This document shows, piece after piece, positions 1 through 6,021 of a stretch of 6,021 nt of DNA (the first letter of the stretch is position 1; every line of letters starts with the position of its first letter). Where the stretch lies: positions 1 to 6,021 of the forward strand of contig JAEZJH010000316.1 in assembly GCA_023436385.1 (NCBI GenBank), in the 5' to 3' direction. The DNA comes from Pseudomonadota bacterium (GTDB lineage Bacteria > Myxococcota > Myxococcia > Myxococcales > Vulgatibacteraceae). Both the position numbers and the translations under genes were made by a program. The notes under the pieces were generated by a model, which saw nothing but the letters and a program-made list of their open reading frames with translations, ran no database searches and had not been told where the DNA came from.

Positions 1-1482
1 GACTGGACCTCGTCGCTCCGGGACGCGAAGGAGAACAAGGCGGTCCTCGCCAAGGCGGCGGAGGGCAAGGTCGACATCGTGATCGGCACCCACTCGCTCC
101 TCGGCAACACCGTCGACTTCCCGGACCTCGGCCTGGTGATCGTCGACGAGGAGCACAAGTTCGGCGTGATGCAGAAGGAGAAGCTGAAGAAGCTCCGCGC
201 CGAGGTCGACGTGCTGACGCTGACGGCGACGCCGATCCCCCGCACCCTCAACATGTCGATGGGCGGGGTCCGGGACCTCTCGATCATCAACACCCCGCCC
301 GCCGATCGCCGGGCGATCCGCACCTTCGTCTCCAAGTTCGATCCGAAGGAGATCCGGGAGGCGATCCTCCGGGAGAAGGCCCGCGGCGGGCAGGTCTACT
401 TCGTCCACAACCGCGTGCAGTCGATCGGGGCGATGGAGCGGTTCCTCCGGGAGCTGGTGCCGGAGGCGTCGATCGGCGTCGGCCACGGGCAGATGAAGGA
501 GCACGTCCTCGAGAAGGTGATCTCCGACTTCATCGACCGGAAGTACGACGTGCTCCTCTGCACCACCATCGTCGAGTCGGGGCTCGACATCCCCTCCGCC
601 AACACGATCATCGTCAACCGGGCGGACACCTTCGGGCTGGCGCAGCTCTACCAGCTCCGGGGCCGGGTGGGCCGCTCCTCCGAGCGCGCCTACGCCTACC
701 TGCTGATCCCGGCGAAGCGGCAGGTGACCAAGGACGCGCAGCGGCGACTCGAGGTGCTGCAGCAGTTCTCCGACCTGGGCGCGGGCTTCCAGATCGCCTC
801 CCACGACCTGGAGATCCGCGGCGCCGGGCACCTGCTCGGCGAGAAGCAGTCCGGACATATCGAGGCGGTGGGCTTCGATCTGTATGCGGAGCTGCTCGAC
901 GAGGCGGTGCGGGAGCTGAAGGGCGAGCCGCCCAAGGAGCGGTACGAGCCGGAGGTGTCGCTGCCGGTGCCGGCCTTCCTCCCCGACGAGTACCTCCCCG
1001 ACGTCCACCAGCGGCTGCTCTTCTACAAGAAGCTGGCGGCGGCCAACTCCGACGAGGACATCGAGGCGGTGCGGGAGGAGCTGGTGGATCGCTGCGGACA
1101 CCCGCCGCCCGAGGTGGACTCGCTCTGCCGGGTGATGGCGGTGCGGGCCAGCCTCCGGGCGCTAAGGCTCCGGGCCCTCGAGCACGGACCGGCGCGGCTG
1201 GTGATCACCCTGGGGCCGGACCCGCTCCTCCAGCCGGAGAAGCTGACCAAGCTCCTCGCCGACGCGGAGCGCGAGGCGCAGGCCAAGGCACCCAAGGTGG
1301 CGAAGCCGGTGAAGGGGGCGAAGGCGGCGAAGTCCCATCCCGCGGTGAAGGCCCCGGAGCCCCGGTACCGGCTGACGCCGGACATGAAGCTGGTCTGCCG
1401 GATCGACCCGACGCTCCAGGGCGAGAACCTGCTGGTGGCGGTGAACGAGGTGCTGCAGGACCTCACGCGCTGCGCGGTGTAG
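1..1482 (+). CDS. mfd: Transcription-repair coupling factor Mfd, C-terminal part (5' end outside window)
   Basis: Mfd is a cytoplasmic ATP-driven translocase that displaces RNA polymerase stalled at DNA lesions and recruits UvrA for nucleotide excision repair. The frame is open from base 1, so this is the last 493 codons of a protein that is usually about 1,150-1,200 residues; the UvrB-like and RNA-polymerase-interacting N-terminal parts are missing because of the window edge. Visible in fragment numbering: the Walker B/DEAD-type box VDEEHKFG (about 48-55), motif III TATPIPRT (75-82), the RecG/Mfd translocase motif TTIVESGLDIP (188-198), and motif VI QLRGRVGR (218-225). The C-terminal TRCF domain (D7) starts near ERYEPEVSLP (about 313). 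An Ala/Lys/Pro-rich stretch at about 421-454 interrupts the end of D7 and looks like a lineage-specific insertion or linker. RecG shares the helicase motifs, but the TRCF domain after them excludes it. Stop is TAG at 1480-1482. The next gene is convergent. Confidence 0.97.
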   Translation, partial: DWTSSLRDAKENKAVLAKAAEGKVDIVIGTHSLLGNTVDFPDLGLVIVDEEHKFGVMQKEKLKKLRAEVDVLTLTATPIPRTLNMSMGGVRDLSIINTPPADRRAIRTFVSKFDPKEIREAILREKARGGQVYFVHNRVQSIGAMERFLRELVPEASIGVGHGQMKEHVLEKVISDFIDRKYDVLLCTTIVESGLDIPSANTIIVNRADTFGLAQLYQLRGRVGRSSERAYAYLLIPAKRQVTKDAQRRLEVLQQFSDLGAGFQIASHDLEIRGAGHLLGEKQSGHIEAVGFDLYAELLDEAVRELKGEPPKERYEPEVSLPVPAFLPDEYLPDVHQRLLFYKKLAAANSDEDIEAVREELVDRCGHPPPEVDSLCRVMAVRASLRALRLRALEHGPARLVITLGPDPLLQPEKLTKLLADAEREAQAKAPKVAKPVKGAKAAKSHPAVKAPEPRYRLTPDMKLVCRIDPTLQGENLLVAVNEVLQDLTRCAV

Positions 1483-1486
1483 ACGC

Positions 1487-1512
1487 CGGGCCCCGGGACG
1501 CCCCGGGGCCCG
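1487..1512. terminator. GC-rich hairpin between convergent genes, candidate bidirectional terminator
   Basis: Arms 1487-1497 (CGGGCCCCGGG) and 1502-1512 (CCCGGGGCCCG) are perfect 11-bp reverse complements around a 4-nt loop (ACGC). The hairpin starts 5 bases after the mfd stop and lies 40 bases beyond the stop of the minus-strand gene, where a shared terminator would be expected. There is no T-tract on either strand, so it is not a canonical intrinsic terminator. It may act as a pausing or RNA 3'-end-stabilising structure, possibly with Rho. The structure is seen directly; the function is inferred. Confidence 0.55.
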
Positions 1513-1551
1513 CGAGTTGGAACGTTCGGTCTGCCCCCGCGCCGCCGGCGC

Positions 1552-3537
1552 TCACGGTTCGGGTTCGAAGAGGCAGGCCGGCGAACAGCCGTCGCCGGTC
1601 ACGGTGTTGCCGTCGTCGCACTCCTCGAAGGGCTGCCGGACGCCGTCGCCACAGACCGGCCGCGCGGCGGTGACGACGAAGTACCGCACCCCGACGCCGT
1701 CGAGCGAGAGATACACCGTTTCGCCCCGCGCCATCGCGCGCGTGACCCGAAGCTCGCCGCTCCCGGAGAGACAGGACTCGGGCACCGCGGCCCCGCAGTC
1801 GGGGCCGAGGAGGGTGAGCGAGCCGACGCCGTTGAAGGGTGCGTATTCGAAGGTCCAGCTGCCGGCCTCGGGGGCGGTGAACCGGAGCACCACGTCGGGA
1901 CTCGGCCCGGCGCCGGGGAGACACGACGTCCCGCGGTCGTGGGGGTGGTGCAAGAGACTCCCCGACCAGTGGTAGTAGCCGCCCTGGCCCGGTTGGAACT
2001 CCAGCTCGAGGACGACCGGGGCGGCGCAGGTCGCGGCGACGGCGCGGCAGTCCGGGGAGCAGTTGTCGTCGATCTCGAGGTTGCCGTCGTCGCATTGCTC
2101 CCCGAAGTCCGGCTGCTCCTCGCCATCGCCACAGGAGGGCTGGCAGGTGTACCCGCCTCCCTCGGCCGGGAGGCAACCCATCAAGTGGCCGCAGGTGCTG
2201 TTGACGGAAGGGAAGCAGGACTCGCCCGGTTCCTTTAGAACCGCGCACCTGCCGGCGCCGTCGCCGTTGGGGTCCCAGCAGATCAGGTCGCCGGCCGCGC
2301 GGTAGCAGATCCCGGTGGACCCGTCGGTCCGGCAGAGGCTGGCGAGCTCGAGTCGGCTCACCTCGCAGCGGTTGCAGCCGTCGCTTTCGAGGTCGTTTCC
2401 GTCGTCGCAAACCTCGCCCGGATCCACCACCCGGTCGCCGCAGGCCGCCGCCCGGCAGGAGGTACGACAGGCCCCGGGAAGCTGGTCGCTGTTGGCCGCC
2501 CCGTCGTCGCACTCCTCGAGGGGATCGACCACCCGGTCGCCGCAGGAGAACCACGTGCACCGGGTCCGGCAGGCGCCGCTGCCGCTGTCGCTGTTCTCCG
2601 CGCCCTCGTCGCAGGCCTCGCCGTCGTCGACCACCCCGTCCCCGCAGGTCGCCCGGGTGCAGCTCCTCCGGCAGGCGTTGCGCAGAATGTCGTTGTTCCA
2701 CCGGCCGTTGTCGCATTCCTCGTCCCCGTCGACGACGCCGTCGCCGCAGGTCGGGAGCACGCAAGCGAGCCGGCACGAGTCGGGCGCGTCGTCGCTGTTG
2801 GCCGCGCCGTCGTCGCAGGCCTCCCCGGCATCGATCACGCCGTCGCCGCACGCCGGAAGCATACAGGTCGTCCGGCAGGCCCCGGGCAGGAGATCGCTGT
2901 TTGCCGGCCCGTCGTCGCAGGCCTCGCCGGCGTCGAGGACGCCGTCGCCGCAGACCGGTTCCACGCAAGCGGTCCGGCAGGCGTCGGGCCAGAGGTCGCT
3001 GTTGGCCGCCCCGTCGTCGCAGGCCTCCCCGGAGTCGACGACGCCGTCGCCGCAGCCCGGCGCCACGCAGACGGTCCGGCAGGCGTCGGGCACGACGTCG
3101 CTGTTCGCCGCGCCGTCGTCGCAGACCTCCCGGGAGTCCACGACGCCGTCACCGCAGAAGGCCGCCCGGCATCCGGCCCGGCACCCGTCGGGAAGGAGGT
3201 CTCCGGAGGCGTTTCCTCCGTCACACTCCTCGCCGGGATCGACCACCCCGTCGCCGCAGGTCGCCAGGACGCAGGTGGTTCGGCAGGCACCCGGTTCGTC
3301 GTCGCTGTTGGCCGCGCCCTCGTCGCAGGCCTCGCCCACCTCCACCACCCCGTCTCCACACACCGGACCTCCCGCCTCGGCGCTGCCACCGCCACAGGCG
3401 GCACCGCCGCAGAGGAGCAGGCCCGCGAGCAGCGCTCCACGCGCCTGCCGGCCGAGTCGAGCCACGTGCTCGAGAACGGGAAGGCCGAGACCAACCATCG
3501 AGCGCAAACGTTCGCCATTCCGGGTGCCGACGGGCAT
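1552..3537 (-). CDS. Secreted cysteine-rich repeat protein (DUF4215 / myxo_disulf_rpt type), probable lipoprotein
   Basis: A 661-residue exported protein of unknown function. The start at 3537 is chosen because GGAG lies 6 bases upstream; an ATG at 3498 (residue 14) and a GTG at 3465 (residue 25) lack a comparable site. The long N-terminus has Arg-rich residues to about 33, then a hydrophobic core (ALLAGLLL) and CGGAAC, giving a weak lipobox at Cys48. Residues 60-365 are nine 34-residue repeats with Cys at repeat positions 1, 12, 26 and 30. A tenth, shorter repeat is at 366-393. Residues 394-468 are a Cys-rich region without a recognised fold. Repeats 11 and 12 are at 469-503 and 629-661. Between them, 504-628 is beta-rich (PDVVLRFTAPEAGSWTFEY, ETVYLSLDG) and resembles PPC domains of myxobacterial secreted proteins. 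The cysteines probably form disulfides outside the cytoplasm. There is no C-terminal MYXO-CTERM-like hydrophobic tail; the protein ends FEPEP. Family membership is well supported. Role and ligand are unknown. Confidence 0.9.
   Translation of the reverse strand: MPVGTRNGERLRSMVGLGLPVLEHVARLGRQARGALLAGLLLCGGAACGGGSAEAGGPVCGDGVVEVGEACDEGAANSDDEPGACRTTCVLATCGDGVVDPGEECDGGNASGDLLPDGCRAGCRAAFCGDGVVDSREVCDDGAANSDVVPDACRTVCVAPGCGDGVVDSGEACDDGAANSDLWPDACRTACVEPVCGDGVLDAGEACDDGPANSDLLPGACRTTCMLPACGDGVIDAGEACDDGAANSDDAPDSCRLACVLPTCGDGVVDGDEECDNGRWNNDILRNACRRSCTRATCGDGVVDDGEACDEGAENSDSGSGACRTRCTWFSCGDRVVDPLEECDDGAANSDQLPGACRTSCRAAACGDRVVDPGEVCDDGNDLESDGCNRCEVSRLELASLCRTDGSTGICYRAAGDLICWDPNGDGAGRCAVLKEPGESCFPSVNSTCGHLMGCLPAEGGGYTCQPSCGDGEEQPDFGEQCDDGNLEIDDNCSPDCRAVAATCAAPVVLELEFQPGQGGYYHWSGSLLHHPHDRGTSCLPGAGPSPDVVLRFTAPEAGSWTFEYAPFNGVGSLTLLGPDCGAAVPESCLSGSGELRVTRAMARGETVYLSLDGVGVRYFVVTAARPVCGDGVRQPFEECDDGNTVTGDGCSPACLFEPEP
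1555..1653 (-). repeat. C-terminal single DUF4215-type repeat (repeat 12)
   Basis: Encodes residues 629-661 (CGDGVRQPFEECDDGN..TGDGCSPAC), the classic DUF4215 form with an N-x-x-x-GDGC second half. This differs from the AANSD...ACRTxC form that dominates the tandem array. It is separated from the other repeats by the beta-rich domain and ends the protein. Confidence 0.85.
2029..2133 (-). repeat. Isolated DUF4215-type repeat (repeat 11)
   Basis: Encodes residues 469-503 (CGDGEEQPDFGEQCDDGN..IDDNCSPDC), a DUF4215-like unit with a two-residue expansion before the second Cys. It lies between the Cys-rich middle region and the PPC-like domain. Confidence 0.8.
2443..3360 (-). repeat. Nine tandem 102-bp (34-residue) cysteine-repeat units
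   Basis: Nine consecutive units of exactly 102 bp, with no length variation, encode CGDGVVD..E.CDDGAANSD..P.ACRT.C followed by four variable residues. The DNA is also similar between units: variants of CGCCGTCGCCGCA and CCGTCGTCGCAGGCCTC recur on the plus strand in most of them. Units 3-6 are the most alike. Unit 2 (DGGNASGDLLPDGC) and unit 7 (DNGRWNNDILRNAC) are the most divergent, and unit 9 begins CGDR, as does the shorter repeat that follows it. The pattern indicates growth by in-frame tandem duplication. Confidence 0.95.
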
Positions 3538-3543
3538 CGTGAA

Positions 3544-3547
3544 CTCC
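3544..3547 (-). promoter_or_regulatory. Ribosome binding site of the cysteine-repeat gene
   Basis: On the minus strand GGAG precedes the ATG at 3537 with a 6-nt spacer (TTCACG). It decides the start of the cysteine-repeat protein, because the reading frame stays open far upstream (to 5025) and cannot set the start itself. Confidence 0.7.
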
Positions 3548-3726
3548 GCTTCGCAAGGCGTGAGGTGACGCGAACCGTCCGGGCGATGCGAGAGACATGC
3601 CAGGCGGATGTCGCGAAGTTCCGACGGGTTACCGAATCCCCGAGGCGCGCTGCTGCCGAAAGCCGACACCGCTGTCGTGGTCGGTAATGGAACGCGAGGT
3701 GCCCGTGGTTCGGCGCGGTCCTCGTG

Positions 3727-3935
3727 CGTGCGCCCGCGCGGGCCCGGTTTCGGCGGCCTCCGCCAGCTGCCACGCGATCCGATCGCCGCGCGCCCGCGGG
3801 AGCGAGCGCGAGCTGTTGGCCCTTGCGTCGATGGTCTGCCGATCGCCGCACGCCCGCGCGCGAGAGCGAGACACGGCGGCGATCCTCGCCGCGGCGGCCT
3901 GGACGGACGCACGCCCGCGCGCGCGAGCGAGACAC
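3727..3935. repeat. Four degenerate interspersed repeats with 60/60/61-bp spacing
   Basis: The core CGCCCGCG recurs at 3731, 3791, 3851 and 3912. Taking 28-base units at 3727-3754, 3787-3814, 3847-3874 and 3908-3935, the last two match at 27 of 28 positions (only A versus C at unit position 17). The second matches the third at 20 of 28, and also shares CCGATCGCC just left of the unit (19 of 20 bases over 3779-3798 versus 3839-3858). The first keeps only the left half. The 32-33 base intervening segments differ from one another, apart from the CCGATCGC that precedes units 2 and 3. Spacing and unit length are like a type I-E CRISPR, but the units are not identical and no cas gene is in view. 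It could equally be a diverged 60-bp minisatellite or a set of binding sites. Confidence 0.6.
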
Positions 3936-4088
3936 CGCCGCACACGCTGTTGGATAGTTCACGGTGGAGGCCGGACCGGTATCGGCCGGCACATCCCCGC
4001 ACTCCGCTGCCGCTAGGATGGCGCCCTCGCTGTCCATTTGGCGGTGCCCGGGGGGGCGACCGAACGTCGGCGCTCGACCCTCCGGGCC

Positions 4089-4094
4089 AGGGGG
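4089..4094 (+). promoter_or_regulatory. Ribosome binding site of the Ig/FG-GAP lipoprotein gene
   Basis: AGGGGG lies 8 bases before the ATG at 4103. In-frame GTG codons at 4094 and 4097 overlap or nearly touch this site, so they are poorer starts. Starting at 4103 also places the signal peptide directly at the N-terminus. Confidence 0.6.
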
Positions 4095-4102
4095 TGGTGT
4101 CG

Positions 4103-6021
4103 ATGTCTCGGCTCGTGCCGTTGCTCCTCGTGACGGGGCTCGCCGCCGCGTGCGCGGATCCGTATCGGCCGCCCGCAGGGGATCTGGAGGCGCCGTTCGT
4201 CGTCGACTCCGTGCCGGCCGCCGGCGCGGACGACGTCGGCCGGCGACCGGTGCTCGAGGTGCGGTTCTCCGAGCCGATCGACGCCGCGACGGTGGACGCG
4301 GAGTCGATCCTCCTCTTCGGACCGGAGGGGCGGCTCGCCGGCGAGGTGACGGCCGGGGAGCTGGCGGCGCAGTTCGAGCCGGCGGCCGACCTCCGCGAGG
4401 GCGCGTACTTCCGGCTGGTCGTGCGGCGGACGATCCGGGACATGGCGGGGGTTCCGCTCGCCGGCGACGAGGGGCCGGGGACGGACGCGACGATCGCCTT
4501 CCGGACCGCGGCGTTGCCGCCGGCGGTGACGGAGCTGTCGCCGGAGGACGGCGCCACCGGAATCGCGCACCAGCCGGCGACGCCGGTGGCGATCCGCTTC
4601 TCCGAACCGATGGATCCCGCCACCGTGGACGTGCGCACCATCGTCGTCCGCGAGGCCCGGGGGCCGGTGCCCGGAACGGTGACGCTCGATGAGGCCGGCG
4701 AGACGGCGACGTTCGTCCCGGCGGCGCCGTGGCGCGAGGGCCGGGTGTATGCGGTCGAGGTCGCCGCCGCGTGCGCGGATGTCTCCGGAATCCCACTGGC
4801 CGCGCCGGTGCACGTGACCTTCACCACCGCCCGCGAGGCGCCGGTGCTGGTGCCCCTCGAGGCCGGGGGTGGGCCGCCGGTGAGCGACGGGTTCGTGGCG
4901 CGGTTCGAGGCGAGCGAGGCGCTCGATCCCGAGACCGTGCAGCCCTGGAATTTGACCGTGGTGCCGCCGGCGGCGTTCCGGGTCTCCTGGGTACCGGCCT
5001 CGCGGTTGGTCGAGGTGGCCTTCACGGAGACCCTGGTCTCGTCGGTCGGCTATACGGTGACCGCCGGCACCGGGATCGCCGACGACGACGGAAACCACCT
5101 GGCGGCGCCGGTGACGTTCCGGTTCACCACCCTGGAGACGCCGGATAACAACGCCCCGGGGCCGATCGCCGATCTCGCGGCGACCGCGTTGCGCCGGGCG
5201 AGGCTCCGGCTCACCTGGACGGCACCGGGCGACGACGTCGAGGCGGGCGTCCCGAAGGGGACCGCCGCGTCCTACGAACTCCGGCGGAGCCACGCGCCGA
5301 TCCGCTCGCTCGAGGAGTTCGAGGCAGGCACCCCGGTTCCCGAACTGCTGCCGCCGGCGCCGGGGCCGGCCGGTTCGCCGGAGGCGATGGAGATGCCGGT
5401 GGGCCTCCACGAGCCGTGGCACTACGCGGTGCTGGCGGTCGACGAGGCGGGGAACCCGTCCCTCTCGCCGGATCTCCTGGCGGCGATCGCCTTGGACGAC
5501 GCCCGGGCGGCGGGCGACACCGCGGACGGGGCCCTGGGGTCGGCGGTGCTCGTGGCCGATCTCGACGGGGACGGCTTCCCGGAGCTGATCGCCGGCGCCC
5601 CGGGCGCAGACACGGTGGCAGTCTTCGCCGGCACGGCCGGGGGGCCGGACCTGTCCGCGCCGGTCCGGATGCTCGCCGGCGTTCCGGGTTCCCGCTTCGG
5701 CGCGGCGCTCGCCGCCGGCGACGCCGACGCCGACGGGGCGCTCGACCTCCTCGTCGGCGCGCCGGCGGAGGACGGGGAGCGCGGCGCGGCCTACCTCTTC
5801 CCCACCGTCGACGGCGCACCCGACCCGACGGCGGGCGTGAGCTTCCGGGGCACGGTGATCCGCGATCGCCTCGGCGAGGCGGTGGCGCTCGCCGATCTCG
5901 ACGGCGACGGCGCCGCCGAGGCGATCGTCGGCGTGCCCGGCGGAGGCGCGGCCAACCAGGGCCAGGTGCTGATTGCCGGGAGCCCGGGCGGCTACCCCGG
6001 CCAGCACGATCAGGACCCCGG
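4103..6021 (+). CDS. Predicted lipoprotein with SbsA-type Ig-like, FnIII-like and FG-GAP repeats (3' end outside window)
   Basis: The first 639 codons of an exported protein; the frame is open to the window edge. MSRLVPLLLVTGLAAAC is a short lipoprotein signal with Cys17 as the likely lipidated residue. Three Big_5/SbsA-type Ig-like domains follow: about 29-136 (VRFSEPIDAATV...AFRT), 138-243 (IRFSEPMDPATV...VTFTT) and 245-344 (FEASEALDPETV...FRFTT). A fibronectin-III-like domain spans about 349-466 (LTWTAPGDD, YELRRS, HYAVLAVDEAGN). FG-GAP repeats begin near 475, each with an EF-hand-like calcium loop: DLDGDGFPE (486-494), DADADGALD (540-548) and DLDGDGAAE (598-606). Related FG-GAP repeats form integrin-alpha-like beta-propellers, usually of about seven blades, so several more probably lie beyond the edge. 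Likely location is the outer membrane surface or periplasm, with an adhesive or binding role inferred from domains only. It is divergent from the cysteine-repeat gene. Substrate and partner are unknown. Confidence 0.88.
   Translation, partial: MSRLVPLLLVTGLAAACADPYRPPAGDLEAPFVVDSVPAAGADDVGRRPVLEVRFSEPIDAATVDAESILLFGPEGRLAGEVTAGELAAQFEPAADLREGAYFRLVVRRTIRDMAGVPLAGDEGPGTDATIAFRTAALPPAVTELSPEDGATGIAHQPATPVAIRFSEPMDPATVDVRTIVVREARGPVPGTVTLDEAGETATFVPAAPWREGRVYAVEVAAACADVSGIPLAAPVHVTFTTAREAPVLVPLEAGGGPPVSDGFVARFEASEALDPETVQPWNLTVVPPAAFRVSWVPASRLVEVAFTETLVSSVGYTVTAGTGIADDDGNHLAAPVTFRFTTLETPDNNAPGPIADLAATALRRARLRLTWTAPGDDVEAGVPKGTAASYELRRSHAPIRSLEEFEAGTPVPELLPPAPGPAGSPEAMEMPVGLHEPWHYAVLAVDEAGNPSLSPDLLAAIALDDARAAGDTADGALGSAVLVADLDGDGFPELIAGAPGADTVAVFAGTAGGPDLSAPVRMLAGVPGSRFGAALAAGDADADGALDLLVGAPAEDGERGAAYLFPTVDGAPDPTAGVSFRGTVIRDRLGEAVALADLDGDGAAEAIVGVPGGGAANQGQVLIAGSPGGYPGQHDQDP
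5525..5980 (+). repeat. FG-GAP repeat block (at least three units)
   Basis: Encodes residues 475-626, with three units each combining a G-x-A/S-hydrophobic start, a D-x-D-x-DG loop and a closing (L/I)(V/I/A)G(A/V)P segment: ELIAGAP, DLLVGAP and EAIVGVP. The Asp ladders are intact in all three, consistent with calcium binding. The block continues to the window edge. Confidence 0.85.

Larger units (their letters stand above)
3538..4102. other. Divergent intergenic region without a convincing gene
   Basis: These 565 bases separate the starts of two divergent genes and should hold both promoters. I found no -35/-10 pair close to consensus on either strand. Visible elements are four degenerate repeats at about 3727-3935 (listed separately), a 7-bp hairpin at 3876-3892 (GCGGCGA, loop TCC, TCGCCGC), a bulged 8-bp hairpin at 3970-3990 with loop GTAT, and a run of seven G at 4050-4056. 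Open frames crossing the region are Arg/Ala-rich low-complexity translations of GC-rich DNA and do not look like real proteins. Confidence 0.7.

Noticed and set aside
2315..3568. A 417-codon plus-strand open frame opposite the cysteine repeats, itself periodic (Ser/Pro-rich units like APSSQASP)
   Set aside because: It is the antisense shadow of the 102-bp repeats: a DNA period divisible by three yields a periodic peptide in every frame. The minus-strand reading has a conserved cysteine pattern of a known family, a signal peptide and a ribosome site.
3727..3935. Calling the periodic repeats a CRISPR array
   Set aside because: Only two of the four units are near-identical, the others are at 20 of 28 or worse, flanking bases of units 2 and 3 are also shared, and no cas gene is in the window. 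Kept as an unassigned repeat and a finding.
3597..4016. A 139-codon plus-strand open frame in the intergenic region
   Set aside because: The composition is Arg/Ala-rich low complexity, part of it derives from the 60-bp repeats, and I see no ribosome site or conserved motif.
4014..4019. TAGGAT as a possible -10 box for the plus-strand lipoprotein gene
   Set aside because: It matches TATAAT at only four of six positions and no -35-like hexamer is found about 17 bases upstream.
4050..4056. Run of seven G as a possible phase-variation tract
   Set aside because: It lies upstream of the chosen start, is short, and such runs are common in DNA of this composition. Nothing else suggests slippage control.
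3538..5025. In-frame upstream extension of the minus-strand gene to a 1157-residue product
   Set aside because: The extra N-terminus is low-complexity Arg/Ser/Pro/Ala sequence. It would bury the signal peptide and run antisense through the well-supported Ig-like domains of the plus-strand gene. The GGAG before 3537 gives the better start.
4013..6007. A 664-codon minus-strand open frame opposite the Ig/FG-GAP gene
   Set aside because: Its translation is Arg/Gly/His-rich without recognisable domains, while the plus strand shows intact Ig-like and FG-GAP motifs and a lipoprotein signal. It is a GC-bias shadow.

Overview
This is a high-GC window from what looks like a Myxococcota-type bacterium (former Deltaproteobacteria). 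The taxon is an inference. It rests on the very GC-rich third codon positions, a secreted protein built from CGDGVVD...CDDG cysteine repeats of the DUF4215 / myxo_disulf_rpt kind, and a lipoprotein combining SbsA-type Ig domains with FG-GAP repeats. No taxonomic marker was searched.

Layout. Bases 1-1482 (+) hold the C-terminal 493 codons of mfd, the transcription-repair coupling factor; its start lies left of the window. A 69-bp convergent gap follows, carrying a perfect 11-bp GC hairpin. Bases 1552-3537 (-) encode a 661-residue secreted protein, probably a lipoprotein. It has nine in-register 34-residue cysteine repeats, three further related repeats, a Cys-rich middle region and a beta-rich PPC-like domain. 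Bases 3538-4102 are a divergent intergenic region with no convincing gene. It contains four degenerate repeat units spaced 60, 60 and 61 bp apart; the last two match at 27 of 28 bases. Bases 4103-6021 (+) are the first 639 codons of a second predicted lipoprotein, with three Ig-like domains, a fibronectin-III-like domain and at least three FG-GAP calcium-binding repeats. It runs off the right edge.

How it fits together. mfd is a housekeeping repair gene and has no evident functional tie to the rest. The two exported proteins are transcribed divergently from the 565-bp region and are both modular, repeat-rich extracellular proteins, so co-expression or a joint surface role is possible but unproven. 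No mobile element, tRNA, rRNA or cas gene is visible. The least explained feature is the 60/61-bp periodic repeat between the divergent genes. Its geometry resembles a decayed type I-E CRISPR array, but it is too degenerate and isolated to be called one.
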